A stretch of 64,000 bases of DNA from Turneriella sp942492915 (GCA_942492915.1 OW818662.1:372001-436000), one strand, 5' to 3'. Shown: positions 7,783-17,179, counted from the first letter of the stretch. Translations and numbers: made by a program. Notes: generated by a model from the sequence alone, not told the origin.

Positions 7783-8700
7783 ATGAAAGCCTCACTTCTT
7801 TTGATTTCGCTGTTTGCGCTCGTTGCCTGCCGTGCACCCCAAGCTCGTACGAGCCCTAATGATCCGGCGGTCACGGGTGCCCAAAACCGTGGTGAAGACC
7901 CTGTATTGCAAGACGGCGTGCCGGGTGAAGAAAAGACACCAGCGCTGACCGCAGAAGGGTATGCCGCATGGTACGGCAAAGAACTGCAGGGCCGCCCGAC
8001 GGCGAGCGGCGACCTGTTTGACATGAATAAAATGACGGGGGCGCACCGTGACTACCCGATGAATTCGCTCGTATTGGTGAAAAACCTCGAGAACGGCAAG
8101 AAGGTGATGGTCAAGGTCAACGATCGTGGCCCATACGTTGACGGCCGCGTGATGGATGTCAGCTTCGCAGCGGCGCGCGAGTTGGGCTTCGCCGAGAAGG
8201 GCACGGCGAAAGTACAGCTCGAACTCGTACAGGCGGGCGAAGACAATTTTATGGCGAAGTCACAGGGATGTGACGAGGCCGACGTTGGCAAGGACGGCAT
8301 CTGCGCGTCGGCCAAAGCCAAACGAAACAAAAAGAGCCGCAAAGGCTCCGAAGAGATTATTGAACCGGCAGCAGATGTCGATGCCGACGAAGCCAGCGAC
8401 GAAGAAGACGACAGTAAGATTAAGTCCGTCGGTTCTAATAGTGAGAAGATCAAATTTCTCGATGGCAAAAAGCCAAAAGGCTTTACTGTGCAGGTCGGAG
8501 CTTTCAAGAAAAAAGTCAACGCCGAGCGCCATCGTGATGAAATTCTCGAAGCGTACCCGCAGAAGGCGTTTATTGCGACCAACGGTAAGTGGCACTTCGT
8601 CTGTCTCGGCGATTTCAAGTCACGCAAGCAGGCGAAGGATTTTCTGAAGAAACTGAGCGACGACGGTATCGAGGTAATGTACCGCGGCAAAGTGGGCTGA
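7783..8700 (+). CDS. rlpA: RlpA-like septal ring lipoprotein with SPOR domain
   Basis: A 305-residue lipoprotein: signal peptide with lipobox LVAC (Cys16), a double-psi beta-barrel RlpA domain (about 63-150; GYAAWYGKELQGRPTASGD, HRDYPMNSLVLV, VKVNDRGPYVDGRVMDVS), an acidic/basic low-complexity linker (about 165-215), and a C-terminal SPOR domain (about 228-305; FTVQVGAFKKKVNAERH). RlpA proteins bind, and in some species cleave, glycan strands without stem peptides at the division septum. SPOR binds the same denuded glycan. A 23-bp terminator follows. It comes just before the ftsK-type gene, which fits a division role. Confidence 0.92.
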   Translation: MKASLLLISLFALVACRAPQARTSPNDPAVTGAQNRGEDPVLQDGVPGEEKTPALTAEGYAAWYGKELQGRPTASGDLFDMNKMTGAHRDYPMNSLVLVKNLENGKKVMVKVNDRGPYVDGRVMDVSFAAARELGFAEKGTAKVQLELVQAGEDNFMAKSQGCDEADVGKDGICASAKAKRNKKSRKGSEEIIEPAADVDADEASDEEDDSKIKSVGSNSEKIKFLDGKKPKGFTVQVGAFKKKVNAERHRDEILEAYPQKAFIATNGKWHFVCLGDFKSRKQAKDFLKKLSDDGIEVMYRGKVG

Positions 8701-8707
8701 GACCAGC

Positions 8708-8757
8708 GCGTCAGACACAAAAAAAGGGCCGCATGGCCCTTTTTTTGTGTCTGACGC
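8708..8757 (+). terminator. 23-bp perfect hairpin terminator after rlpA
   Basis: Arms 8708-8730 and 8735-8757 pair perfectly over 23 bp with a 4-base loop (GCAT). The stem contains a 7-base A run facing a 7-base T run. It lies 7 bases after the rlpA stop and is the longest perfect stem I found in the window. It could act in either direction. Confidence 0.8.
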
Positions 8758-8799
8758 TTTCATTAAATCTTGCCGATAATCAGTAAAGCCGGGTTGATT

Positions 8800-11079
8800 A
8801 TGCTGAAATGGCTCAAGAACTCTGAGAAATCCTCAACTGCCGATATGAAGGGCGAAGTACGCCCGCCGTGGATTCAAAAAATCCGCGTTCCCGTCACCGA
8901 GCAGCAAGAAAGCGAACTTCAATGGAAAAGCCGCCTTGCTGAGAAGCTCGGTGAAATGCGTCACGAGGCGCCACAAGCAAAACCTACACGTGTCGCACAG
9001 GTGAACGGCTATGCGTTTCACATTGCGCCCCTCGACATCGCTGCAGCAATCGTGCAATCTGAATCAACTGCAGAGGCAGACATGCCCCGCATGCCGCAGG
9101 CAGAAGAAACACCGCCGCAGCGCGTGACGATCGGACCGAAATCTGCACCTGCAGAATACGCCTACCGCCTCGAGGCAGCGCCTGCAAATGCGCCGCAACC
9201 AGGCGAATATACTCTTGCCTATTCGACGCTCGACTATGCGGGTGGCGATGAGTTCGATCTCGAGCGGCTGTTCGACGCCCCTGATTTTGAAGTCTCGCGT
9301 CCCTGGTCTGCTCCCGACGCGTCGATCGACGCGCTTGATCCCTTGTTGCGCGCTGAGCGCACTGACCCGGATGCTCAAGAAGAAGACGCATCTGAAATTC
9401 TGACGATGGATATGGCTGTCGCTGAAGAAGCAACTATTGAAGACGAACCAGAGCCCGTCTCGGAACAGAAACAAACAGAAGCCGCTGCATACGCAGCATC
9501 GCAGGCTGCAGAGATGCCGCACACAGACGGCAAAACCAGCGTGCGGCTCAGGGCAGAGGCACTCATTAATCGCGAAGTCGCTGCAAAGCCGATGCCGGCC
9601 CCGATCGACCGCGCGTCGGTGACGCCGCAGGTTCGCGTCAATCGCCAGCGCGAGATACTCTTCCCGTTGCTCAAGACACAGAAGCACGCGCTTGAATTCT
9701 CGAATCCCGCCGAGGCACAAAATGTAATTGCAAAACTCGAAGAGACACTCGGACAGTTCTCGATCGAAGGTCGCGTTATTGGCATTCAGCGCGGGCCGAT
9801 CATCACTCGCTACGAGCTCAAAATGGCCGCAGGCATTAAAGTGAATCGCATTCTTGCGCTCACCGACGAAATTGCAATGGCGCTCGAAGCGATGCGCGTG
9901 CGCATCGAAGCGCCGATTCCCGGGCGTTCGACAGTGGGTATCGAGATTCCCAACAAACAGCGTGTCAAAGTATTGCTCGGCGACATATTGAACGACGTTG
10001 GGTACAAAGAGTTTGGCGGCGAGCTGCCGCTACCCCTCGGGCGCGACATTGCGGGCAATCTCTTGCTCGAAGACCTGACGCGCATGCCGCACCTCTTGAT
10101 TGCAGGGGCCACAGGATCGGGCAAGTCGGTCGCCGTGAATTCATTTATCTCGAGCCTTATTCTGCATAAAACTCCCGAAGAGGTGCGTTTCTTACTCGTT
10201 GACCCGAAGCTCGTCGAACTCTCGGGATACAACGACATTCCGCACTTACTGCATCCCGTAATCACCGAGCCCAACAAGGCGATTCTCGCACTGAACTGGG
10301 CGGTCGAAGAAATGGAACGGCGTTACGAAGATCTCGCAGACATGAGCACGCGAGACATTCGTTCCTATAACGAGAAGGTCCGCTCGCAAAAAGGCAAGAA
10401 CAAAGGTACCCCTGAAGAAACTCCAATTATGCCTTACATCGTGGTGCTCATAGACGAGCTTGGTGACCTGATGATGGTTGCCGGCAAAGAAGTCGAATCA
10501 TCGATTATTCGCCTTGCCCAAAAGGCGCGCGCAGTAGGCATTCACCTGATACTGGCAACGCAGCGCCCGTCGGTAGATGTTATTACCGCGCTCATCAAAG
10601 CCAACTGCCCGGCGCGTATCGCGCTGCAGGTGGCGCAGAAAACCGATTCACGCACGATTCTCGACGGTAATGGCGCCGAGCAGCTGCTGGGGCAAGGCGA
10701 CATGTTGTTTCGCCATCCTTCTAAAGCGCAGCTGATTCGTGCGCAAGTGCCGCTGATCGAAGACAACGAAGTTGAGGATGTCGTGGCGTACGCGAAGAAG
10801 CTCGCGAAGCCGGTGTATATTACCCTCGAAGACCCGAAAGGCAAAATGGGTGAACTCGAGGCCGGTGACGAAGAGCTGTTTGAAGAGGCGTGGCAGATAA
10901 TTGCAGAGAGCCAAAAAGCCTCGGCCAGCTACCTGCAGCGGCGCCTGCGTATCGGCTATAATAAGGCAGCACGGCTCATTGAGGCCTTTGAGGCGCGCGG
11001 CATGATCGGTCCGCAGATTGGGTCTAAGCCCAGAGAAATCATCGGTACAGGACAAGGAAGTCCGGGCCGCGCGCTGTAA
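8800..11079 (+). CDS. ftsK: FtsK/SpoIIIE-type DNA translocase without membrane domain
   Basis: A 759-residue protein from the ATG at 8800 (a TTG at 8770 is in frame but less likely). Residues 1-285 are acidic, rich in Ala, Pro and Glu, and contain no hydrophobic segment, although FtsK and SpoIIIE normally have four N-terminal membrane helices. The FtsK alpha domain follows (about 290-400), then the RecA-like motor with Walker A GATGSGKSVAVN (about 436) and Walker B YIVVLIDELGDLMM (about 546), the QRPSVDVITALIKANCPARIA region, and a C-terminal winged-helix gamma domain (SASYLQRRLRIGYNKAARLIE) that reads polarity sequences. It pumps chromosome DNA during segregation. How it reaches the septum without an anchor is unclear. 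Confidence 0.93.
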   Translation: MLKWLKNSEKSSTADMKGEVRPPWIQKIRVPVTEQQESELQWKSRLAEKLGEMRHEAPQAKPTRVAQVNGYAFHIAPLDIAAAIVQSESTAEADMPRMPQAEETPPQRVTIGPKSAPAEYAYRLEAAPANAPQPGEYTLAYSTLDYAGGDEFDLERLFDAPDFEVSRPWSAPDASIDALDPLLRAERTDPDAQEEDASEILTMDMAVAEEATIEDEPEPVSEQKQTEAAAYAASQAAEMPHTDGKTSVRLRAEALINREVAAKPMPAPIDRASVTPQVRVNRQREILFPLLKTQKHALEFSNPAEAQNVIAKLEETLGQFSIEGRVIGIQRGPIITRYELKMAAGIKVNRILALTDEIAMALEAMRVRIEAPIPGRSTVGIEIPNKQRVKVLLGDILNDVGYKEFGGELPLPLGRDIAGNLLLEDLTRMPHLLIAGATGSGKSVAVNSFISSLILHKTPEEVRFLLVDPKLVELSGYNDIPHLLHPVITEPNKAILALNWAVEEMERRYEDLADMSTRDIRSYNEKVRSQKGKNKGTPEETPIMPYIVVLIDELGDLMMVAGKEVESSIIRLAQKARAVGIHLILATQRPSVDVITALIKANCPARIALQVAQKTDSRTILDGNGAEQLLGQGDMLFRHPSKAQLIRAQVPLIEDNEVEDVVAYAKKLAKPVYITLEDPKGKMGELEAGDEELFEEAWQIIAESQKASASYLQRRLRIGYNKAARLIEAFEARGMIGPQIGSKPREIIGTGQGSPGRAL

Positions 11080-11090
11080 GTCTGCACCCA

Positions 11091-11119
11091 ATTGTCAACT
11101 CGCAGCGCGAGTTGACAAT
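11091..11119 (+). terminator. 13-bp perfect hairpin after ftsK
   Basis: Arms 11091-11103 and 11107-11119 pair perfectly with a 3-base loop (AGC). It begins 12 bases after the ftsK stop and has no U-run. It probably ends the ftsK transcript and lies 26 bases before the next start. Confidence 0.6.
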
Positions 11120-11145
11120 CAGGCTCCAAATGTTAATAAGTCCGT

Positions 11146-13077
11146 ATGATGAACCGGCTGCGGAACCTTTTCCGTAAGAATCCAGATAGAATACAATACC
11201 GGCACGAATTTGTCGCCGACATGGATCGGCAGCTCAATGGCTTTGTTCGTATTGGTTCGGCTATTGCGATATTCGCATGGCTTGATTTCGCGTTCAATAC
11301 AGATAAAAAGCTGCACCCCGAATTTCCCGAACTGCTGTACTTTCGTTTGGGGCTGACGGGCATTGCAATTCTTGTGTTTTTGGCTACGTTTGTCCCGCAA
11401 CTTATGCGCTTTGGTGCACTGTCGATCAAGCTGCTCATTGGCTACGTGATTGTGGCTACTTCCTTTTTTACCGGGCGCATCGCTGATGATCCCAATTATG
11501 TTTCGGGCCTGCAGATTGTGGTGATGATTCCGATTGCGGCTCCCGTTGCTTTTCGCCTGTTTCTTGGGCTGGAAACGATTTCAATTTTGACCTTTGTGAC
11601 TTCAGTGCTCATTCATACGCCGAATCTCAGCACCCCGGCGGCCGCCTATTCGATGAATAACCTGCTGATCTCTTACGTGATTGCCATTTCGTTTTCTTTT
11701 ATGCTCGACCGAATTCGGTTTGGGTCATTCATGAAAACGAAAAAGATCGAACTCAAGAATATCGAAATTGAAGCGCAGATCAAGCGCATCAACGAACTGA
11801 AGACTCAGCAAGACGGTGATTATTTTCTGACTTCGCAGCTCTTACATCCGCTGGCACTCAATGAGGCGGTGCCTTCCCGCATTCGTGTTGAATTTCTCAC
11901 CGAACAAAAAAAGAAATTCCAATTCAGGCAATGGCATTCTGAAATTGGCGGTGATATCAGTTCTTCGAACAGTGTCGTCTTGCGCAACAAACGTTACGTT
12001 GCGTTTATGAATGGCGATGCAATGGGCAAATCAATACAGGGGGCTGGCGGGGCGCTCGTTTTGGGTACAGTATTCAAATCATTTCTGCACAGAACCCAGC
12101 ATGACGAAATGAGCCGGTTTGTTTTTCCTGAACAATGGTTGCGCGACTGCTATGAAGAATTGCATCACGTGATGATTTCATTCGACGGGCGAATGCTTGT
12201 TTCGGCCGTCATCGGCCTCATCGATGAAGATAGCGGACTCTTATATTACATCAACGCCGAGCACCCATGGATTGTCATCTTACGCAATGGAGAGGCCTCG
12301 TTTATCGAAGAAGAGATGACGCTCCGCAAACTGGGTATGCCTGAGAACGAAGAGTTGTTTCGCGTCAAAACGTTCCGATTGAATACTGGCGACGTGATCT
12401 TCGCGGGTTCAGACGGTCGGGATGATATATCAATGGGCCGGGACGAAATGGGCAATTCCATGATCAATTCTGATGAAACCCTGTTTCTTCGCACTATTGA
12501 ATCGGCGAAGGGCGACCTGCATGAAGTCAGACGCCAGTTGCAAGAACGCGGTGATATCACCGACGATTTGTCGCTCATTCGCATTACTTACGACGGCACC
12601 GGACACGAATCCGTTACGAAGGCTGACCTCTCAGTCATCAGACGTTATGCACAGAACAAAGATTACGAAGGGGCCGTAGCAGAACTTGAAGGTCTCTATG
12701 CGAATAACCCGCATGACCCGAAAATTGTCTATGAGCTCGCATTACTGAATTCGCGCCTCAAACGTTTCGTGCAGGCGGCGGCGCTGGGTGAAGAATATTG
12801 CAATTACGACCCCTCTGATCTCGGTATGATCTACCTGACATCCAGGGCGCTCAAATACTGTGCCAACGGTGAGTTGGGCCTGCTCAAACGGGCCGCCGAC
12901 TATGGCGAAAGGCTGATATTGCGTGAACCGATGAGCTTTCACGGCATCGTCAATCTGGCGGACATCTATCGCCGGCTGGGAAAAAAAGACAAGGCCGCTG
13001 CGCTTTTCAAAAAGGCGCAGGCATTTGACCCAGAAAATCGAGCAGTCAAGCGTCTAGAGGCGCTGCTTGCATCGTGA
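11146..13077 (+). CDS. membrane SpoIIE-family (PP2C) phosphatase with C-terminal TPRs
   Basis: A 643-residue protein. About five or six membrane segments span residues 30-190, followed by a coiled linker (KKIELKNIEIEAQIKRINELK). A SpoIIE-type PP2C domain follows (about 240-480), with metal-binding signatures IGGDISSSN, FMNGDAMGKSIQGAGGALVLG, FAGSDGRDD and ITDDLSLIRI. TPR-like repeats fill about 500-640. Such phosphatases dephosphorylate STAS anti-anti-sigma proteins in partner-switch signalling, and the membrane part probably senses an envelope signal. Spirochaetes carry many of these. Candidate partners in the window are the HATPase at 16553 and the STAS protein at 29798, neither adjacent. 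It overlaps the next gene by 4 bases if that starts at 13074. Confidence 0.88.
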   Translation: MMNRLRNLFRKNPDRIQYRHEFVADMDRQLNGFVRIGSAIAIFAWLDFAFNTDKKLHPEFPELLYFRLGLTGIAILVFLATFVPQLMRFGALSIKLLIGYVIVATSFFTGRIADDPNYVSGLQIVVMIPIAAPVAFRLFLGLETISILTFVTSVLIHTPNLSTPAAAYSMNNLLISYVIAISFSFMLDRIRFGSFMKTKKIELKNIEIEAQIKRINELKTQQDGDYFLTSQLLHPLALNEAVPSRIRVEFLTEQKKKFQFRQWHSEIGGDISSSNSVVLRNKRYVAFMNGDAMGKSIQGAGGALVLGTVFKSFLHRTQHDEMSRFVFPEQWLRDCYEELHHVMISFDGRMLVSAVIGLIDEDSGLLYYINAEHPWIVILRNGEASFIEEEMTLRKLGMPENEELFRVKTFRLNTGDVIFAGSDGRDDISMGRDEMGNSMINSDETLFLRTIESAKGDLHEVRRQLQERGDITDDLSLIRITYDGTGHESVTKADLSVIRRYAQNKDYEGAVAELEGLYANNPHDPKIVYELALLNSRLKRFVQAAALGEEYCNYDPSDLGMIYLTSRALKYCANGELGLLKRAADYGERLILREPMSFHGIVNLADIYRRLGKKDKAAALFKKAQAFDPENRAVKRLEALLAS

Positions 13078-14180
13078 TAGACCGGCAGGTTCAGGTTAGA
13101 ATGGATAAGCGCAAAATTCTCATGCTGGCACCGGTTGCCATATTGCTCGTACTGGTTATTGCCTATTTTTGGCCTGAATCAGACGAAGACAAGAAGAGCA
13201 AAGCCCTCAGAACGCAGGCATTACGCGCCGCGCAGGCCGCCAACCCGGCGTCAGGTGAGTACCGCATTTTCGCCGAAGAGAGCAAATCTCTGTTCATGCA
13301 GGAAAACATGTATACTTATGCGCAATTGATCGAATTGGCGCGTACGGGACGAATTTTACTCGTTGCCGAACTCTGGAAGCTCAGGCACAAATGTGAAGAG
13401 GGCGCCGCAAAGCCTGAAAATGGGAAAGCTGATGCTGAACCTGCATCGCCCCGAATGAACATCGATGAGTGTAATCTGCGCATCGAAGCATTTCTGCGAG
13501 AACAATATCCGGCGCCCGAGAATGAAAAAATTCTGAAGCTCTTTCGCGACTACCTTCGCTACGAAGACACAATGCGGCGCTTTAGTCTTCCAGAGAATCT
13601 AACGGTCGAAGAGCGAATGGCGCAGATTAAGAAGAAACGCCGGGAGGTTTTTTCTGAGAGCGATGCACAGCTGGTTTTTGGCTACGAAGAAACGCGGGTA
13701 ACCACGCAGGAAGCTTTGACAGAATTTATCCAGAATTCAGCCTCGATGCCTGCCGACCAACGGGTGCAGAAATATTTTGAGTTGCGTAAAAAATCCCTCG
13801 GAGACTATAACTCTGCTTTTACAGAAACGGAACCCGCTTATACCCGCTACGAAACGGAAATGGTCTTGCGCGGTGATGAAATGCAGAGAAAAAATTCAAG
13901 CGCATCAGAGACGCAGGCGCTGCGTGAAAAATATTTTGGCGCAGAAGCGTCTAAGCGCATGGCCCAGGTTGATAAAGAAATTCAGCAAGAACGCCAGAAA
14001 ATTGAAAATTATGAGGCGGCCGAGCAGAAGCTGATCAAAGAAAACCCGTCGCTGCCCGAGGCAGAAAGAAAGGCAAAAATCAGCGAATTGCGAAAAGGAA
14101 TGCTCGGAAACGAAGAGGCCGAGGCATATGAGCGCCGTATGCAATTTGAAGAATACCTTCGCGCAAATAACCTGAAATAA
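13074..14180 (+). CDS. membrane-anchored helical protein resembling a lipase-specific foldase (Lif)
   Basis: A 368-residue protein with one N-terminal membrane anchor (about 16-34, LMLAPVAILLVLVIAYF) followed by mostly helical, charged sequence. The C-terminal half, with the pattern LREKYFGAEASKRMAQVDK, RQKIENYEAAEQKLI, then SELRKGMLGNEEAEAYERR, resembles extracytoplasmic lipase chaperones, which fold a secreted lipase before export. This is recognition by eye, not a search. A GTG at 13074 overlaps the previous stop (GTGA); an ATG at 13101 is an alternative start. No lipase is adjacent; the nearest secreted lipase-like gene is at 30365. The next gene, lnt, starts 3 bases later. Confidence 0.5.
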   Translation: MIDRQVQVRMDKRKILMLAPVAILLVLVIAYFWPESDEDKKSKALRTQALRAAQAANPASGEYRIFAEESKSLFMQENMYTYAQLIELARTGRILLVAELWKLRHKCEEGAAKPENGKADAEPASPRMNIDECNLRIEAFLREQYPAPENEKILKLFRDYLRYEDTMRRFSLPENLTVEERMAQIKKKRREVFSESDAQLVFGYEETRVTTQEALTEFIQNSASMPADQRVQKYFELRKKSLGDYNSAFTETEPAYTRYETEMVLRGDEMQRKNSSASETQALREKYFGAEASKRMAQVDKEIQQERQKIENYEAAEQKLIKENPSLPEAERKAKISELRKGMLGNEEAEAYERRMQFEEYLRANNLK

Positions 14181-14183
14181 TCT

Positions 14184-15881
14184 TTGAAACGCATCGGTAA
14201 TTTCTACCTGCGGCAATCAGCGTATGCTGCATTGCATGCTCTTTTTCTGCTGCTGGCCTTGTCTCCATTCGACCTGTGGCCTTTTGGCTTTCTGGCGCTG
14301 CTGGTTATGCTGCAATCGGTCGCCGAGCAGGTTGAAGAAACACGTCGGCGTGTTGCGATAGCTGCGCTGTGTTTTTCAGTTGCGACGACTTGTATCACTT
14401 TCTTCTGGATTTTTGCCACAATCCACAGGTATACAGGTCAAAATTATGCGCTGACCAGCGTGCTGGGTCTTGCTTATACGATTCTTTTTCAGCTGAAGTT
14501 TGGTGTCGTATTTTTTGCGCTGCGCCTTTTACGTCTTCAGCATGCGCATTCTTTCTCAGGAATGTTGGCGTCGGCTGCAGTCATTGCCGTGGCCGACGCG
14601 GTGGCTCCCGAGCTTTTTCCCTGGTCATGGGGAAACGCGATTGCGGCAGAAGGCCACCTGCGCGAGCTGGCGGCGCTGGGGTCAGTCTACGCGATGAGTT
14701 TCATGGCGGCATTTGTCGCCTTTTTAGCAGTGAACTTTCTGAACCACGGGCATGGCAAAATGCAGTCAGGCGTTCGGTTTTTCTTGCGGCCGACCCTGTT
14801 TACCCTCGCAATACTCGCATTCTGTGTGGCGCTCCGTTACTGGCCTGAGGGCCGCGCCAGCAGGCCGCCTCTTCGTCTTGCGGTCGTGCAGACAAATATT
14901 GGCGCCGCAGCTTCGGCTAAGCAGGAGGATGCGGATTTCGCAACGGACGCAGTCAACCGTCTGTTTAATCAATCCACCGAGGCATTGCAGATCTATGCGC
15001 CGCTCGACCTTTTGATCTGGGGTGAAGCGTCGATGCCTTTTCACAGCGCAGCCAGAGACGTGGCAAATCGTGATCTCTATTCGCCGACTTTCGACGGTGT
15101 GCTGGAATACCTGAGGCGCAGGGCGGGAGTATCGGTAGTTTTTCAGGATATGTACCGCGGGCCTGAAGGTCTTGCCTCAAGGTTTTCGGTGCGGGACGCC
15201 GCAGAATCTCAATACGAACAACAGTATTTCAAACGGCGGCTCGTGCCCTGGGGAGAATACCTGCCGCTGGAGCGGTCAGTGCCGCGGCTCAGAAAATGGT
15301 TTCCCGAGGCAGGTCGATTTTCCGCGGCACGGGACGGCTCTGAGCTTTCCGTTGTTCTGCCGCTCGCGGGCGGGGGCGCCCCCACGCGCTCGTCTCTCGT
15401 AGCAGAGTCGGCATGGCTGCAAGATCCGCAAAAAATCAGAAGCACGTTTTCGTTGCCGGCGCGCGGGCATGAGGTGACGCTTAAACCTCTGCTGTGCTAC
15501 GAAGCGCTTTATCCGGCGGACGCGCGTATCAAAAGTGCCGATATGATCGTTAATCTTGCCAGCGATGCCTGGTTCGGCGATGGAATCGAAGGTGCCCAGC
15601 ACGCTGCGGCGACGAAACTGCGCGCCGTCGAGAATGGAGTGCCCATGGTGAGGGCGGCGATGAGCGGTATCAGTTTCGCAGTCGACTACCACGGGGACAA
15701 CCTAGTCCCGCAGACCGGGCAGGGAAGACCCGAATTGCTTTTCGCCGAAGTCGCGCTTCTGCGGCGGCGAACGCCTTTTTCGCGTTTCGGTATGCCAGTA
15801 TTCTATCTACTGATGTTGGCAGCGAGCTGGCCGTGGCTCATGCAGCGGTTTGTATTCTCGCGTACTCGAGAAAGTATATAG
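14184..15881 (+). CDS. lnt: apolipoprotein N-acyltransferase
   Basis: A 565-residue enzyme with a TTG start 3 bases after the previous gene. Several membrane helices fill residues 1-220, followed by a nitrilase-like periplasmic domain (about 230-510) and a final membrane helix. The expected catalytic triad is visible: Glu in LLIWGEASMP, Lys in YFKRRLVPWGEYLPL, Cys in KPLLCYEALYP. It adds the third acyl chain to lipoproteins at the inner membrane, which suits the many lipoproteins in this window. The 3' end overlaps the convergent trmB by 44 bases. Confidence 0.93.
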   Translation: MKRIGNFYLRQSAYAALHALFLLLALSPFDLWPFGFLALLVMLQSVAEQVEETRRRVAIAALCFSVATTCITFFWIFATIHRYTGQNYALTSVLGLAYTILFQLKFGVVFFALRLLRLQHAHSFSGMLASAAVIAVADAVAPELFPWSWGNAIAAEGHLRELAALGSVYAMSFMAAFVAFLAVNFLNHGHGKMQSGVRFFLRPTLFTLAILAFCVALRYWPEGRASRPPLRLAVVQTNIGAAASAKQEDADFATDAVNRLFNQSTEALQIYAPLDLLIWGEASMPFHSAARDVANRDLYSPTFDGVLEYLRRRAGVSVVFQDMYRGPEGLASRFSVRDAAESQYEQQYFKRRLVPWGEYLPLERSVPRLRKWFPEAGRFSAARDGSELSVVLPLAGGGAPTRSSLVAESAWLQDPQKIRSTFSLPARGHEVTLKPLLCYEALYPADARIKSADMIVNLASDAWFGDGIEGAQHAAATKLRAVENGVPMVRAAMSGISFAVDYHGDNLVPQTGQGRPELLFAEVALLRRRTPFSRFGMPVFYLLMLAASWPWLMQRFVFSRTRESI

Positions 15882-16518
15882 GCGCACCTTCGTTTCTGTG
15901 CAGTGTCTCAAAAAAACTCCGTGGCCTGCCGGCAATATTCCCGCGGGCGCAAAACGCGCCGTTCATATTCATCCAGTCGCGAGTCGCTTCGAAGGCCTGC
16001 ATGGCCTCACGTGCATACGGATAGCTGTCGGTAGCAAATGTCAGGCGGCAGCCGGGAGCCGCAAGGCGCGAGAGTTCACTGACAAATTCTGCAGAGATAA
16101 ACCGATGTTTGTGGTGCCTGAGTTTTGGCCAGGGGTCGGGAAAATTTATGGTGATCAGGTCGAACTGCGCATTAGCAAAAATATTTGCAAAGAACCATGC
16201 GACGTCGAGCACCAGATACCTGACGTTGTTTATGTTTTCGCGCCTTTGGTCTCTGCCCGAGCTGATAACCCGCGCGAGTTTTTTTTCGATAGCAATGACC
16301 ATCGTATCGCCGTGGCCCGCAGCGAATGCCCGCGTGAACTCACCCCAGCCACAACCGATTTCAAGCGCAAATTTTGCATACCCGGTAAACCCACCGCGTA
16401 TTTGTAAGGGAAAGCTGTTCTGGTCGAAGGGTAGGGCAAACTCTCCGGCGCGCGATGCTTTCAGCGCCAGAATACGTGCGAGTTTTTCCTGTATGGGGTC
16501 GGGTAACGCCTTCGCCAT
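15838..16518 (-). CDS. trmB: tRNA (guanine-N7-)-methyltransferase
   Basis: About 226 residues from the ATG at 16518 (an upstream in-frame TTG at 16578 would overlap the previous gene). It methylates G46 in the tRNA variable loop using S-adenosylmethionine. Signatures are the SAM-binding loop FALEIGCGWGEFTRAFA and the family hallmark INFPDPWPKLRHHKHRF. It is the last gene of gltX-HATPase-trmB and is convergent with lnt, sharing 44 bases of coding sequence. Confidence 0.93.
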   Translation of the reverse strand: MAKALPDPIQEKLARILALKASRAGEFALPFDQNSFPLQIRGGFTGYAKFALEIGCGWGEFTRAFAAGHGDTMVIAIEKKLARVISSGRDQRRENINNVRYLVLDVAWFFANIFANAQFDLITINFPDPWPKLRHHKHRFISAEFVSELSRLAAPGCRLTFATDSYPYAREAMQAFEATRDWMNMNGAFCARGNIAGRPRSFFETLHRNEGAPIYFLEYARIQTAA

Positions 16519-16552
16519 CGGTCGGTGAGCAATTGGGTGTAAACGCAGCGCC

Positions 16553-17179
16553 TTAGGCAGCCTGCGGCACGTATTCAACAGTCACAATTGATCCCACGGT
16601 CTTTGCGCCGGGAATGCGTCCGGTTGAACCGTCTGTTTCATGAAATTCGATGTCGAGTCTGCGTACCAGATTCGAGATAATTCTGAGTCCGCGGCCGAAG
16701 CGCAAATGCTCAATGAGAGTGCCGTTCAGCGGAATCGTCGCCTTGCGCGCTTCGCGGTATTCCTTTAGGCTTCGCAGAAAGCTTGCAAGGTCTTTGCCTT
16801 TTGGGATCTCTTCGAAAACATCGGTGATCTTGAAGCCGCCACCGTAATCGAGCACGCTGATGCTGAATACATTGTCTTTCATAGTCCATTTCAGTACTAT
16901 GTTCTCTGCGCCATTGAGCGCGTAGCTTGCGAGTATCGCATTCGCCACCAGTTCATCGGCAACCAGCGCGAGCTCAAAAATGCTTTGCTCAGAGAGATTG
17001 AACATTTGCGCCACGGATTCTACATAACCGCGCACGTGCGCAACTGCCGAAAGATCGGCAGGAATAAAGCACACACCCTTCTCGTAACGGGCTTTCCCGG
17101 GCCAGTTACAGTAGAGAATCTCGGTTCTCTGTGTCGGAGAATTTGTATCAAATTGTTCCAACGTAACTATAACTCTCAC
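16553..17179 (-). CDS. anti-sigma-factor type histidine kinase-like ATPase
   Basis: A 208-residue protein. After about 45 residues without a recognised domain comes an HATPase_c_2/RsbW-like domain: N-box VADELVANAI, G1 LDYGGGFKI, an unusually long lid (about 125-160) and G2 FGRGLRIISNLV, ending in the strand VGSIVTVEYV. Such proteins phosphorylate STAS antagonists or hold sigma factors. The GTG start overlaps the gltX stop by 4 bases, so it is translationally coupled to a tRNA synthetase gene, an unusual place for a regulator. No sigma factor gene is nearby. Confidence 0.8.
   Translation of the reverse strand: MRVIVTLEQFDTNSPTQRTEILYCNWPGKARYEKGVCFIPADLSAVAHVRGYVESVAQMFNLSEQSIFELALVADELVANAILASYALNGAENIVLKWTMKDNVFSISVLDYGGGFKITDVFEEIPKGKDLASFLRSLKEYREARKATIPLNGTLIEHLRFGRGLRIISNLVRRLDIEFHETDGSTGRIPGAKTVGSIVTVEYVPQAA

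Noticed and set aside
8052..8720. 222-residue open frame antisense to rlpA
   Set aside because: It lies opposite a convincing rlpA with all motifs. Its composition (long Ser/Leu runs) is that of a shadow frame and it ends in the terminator.
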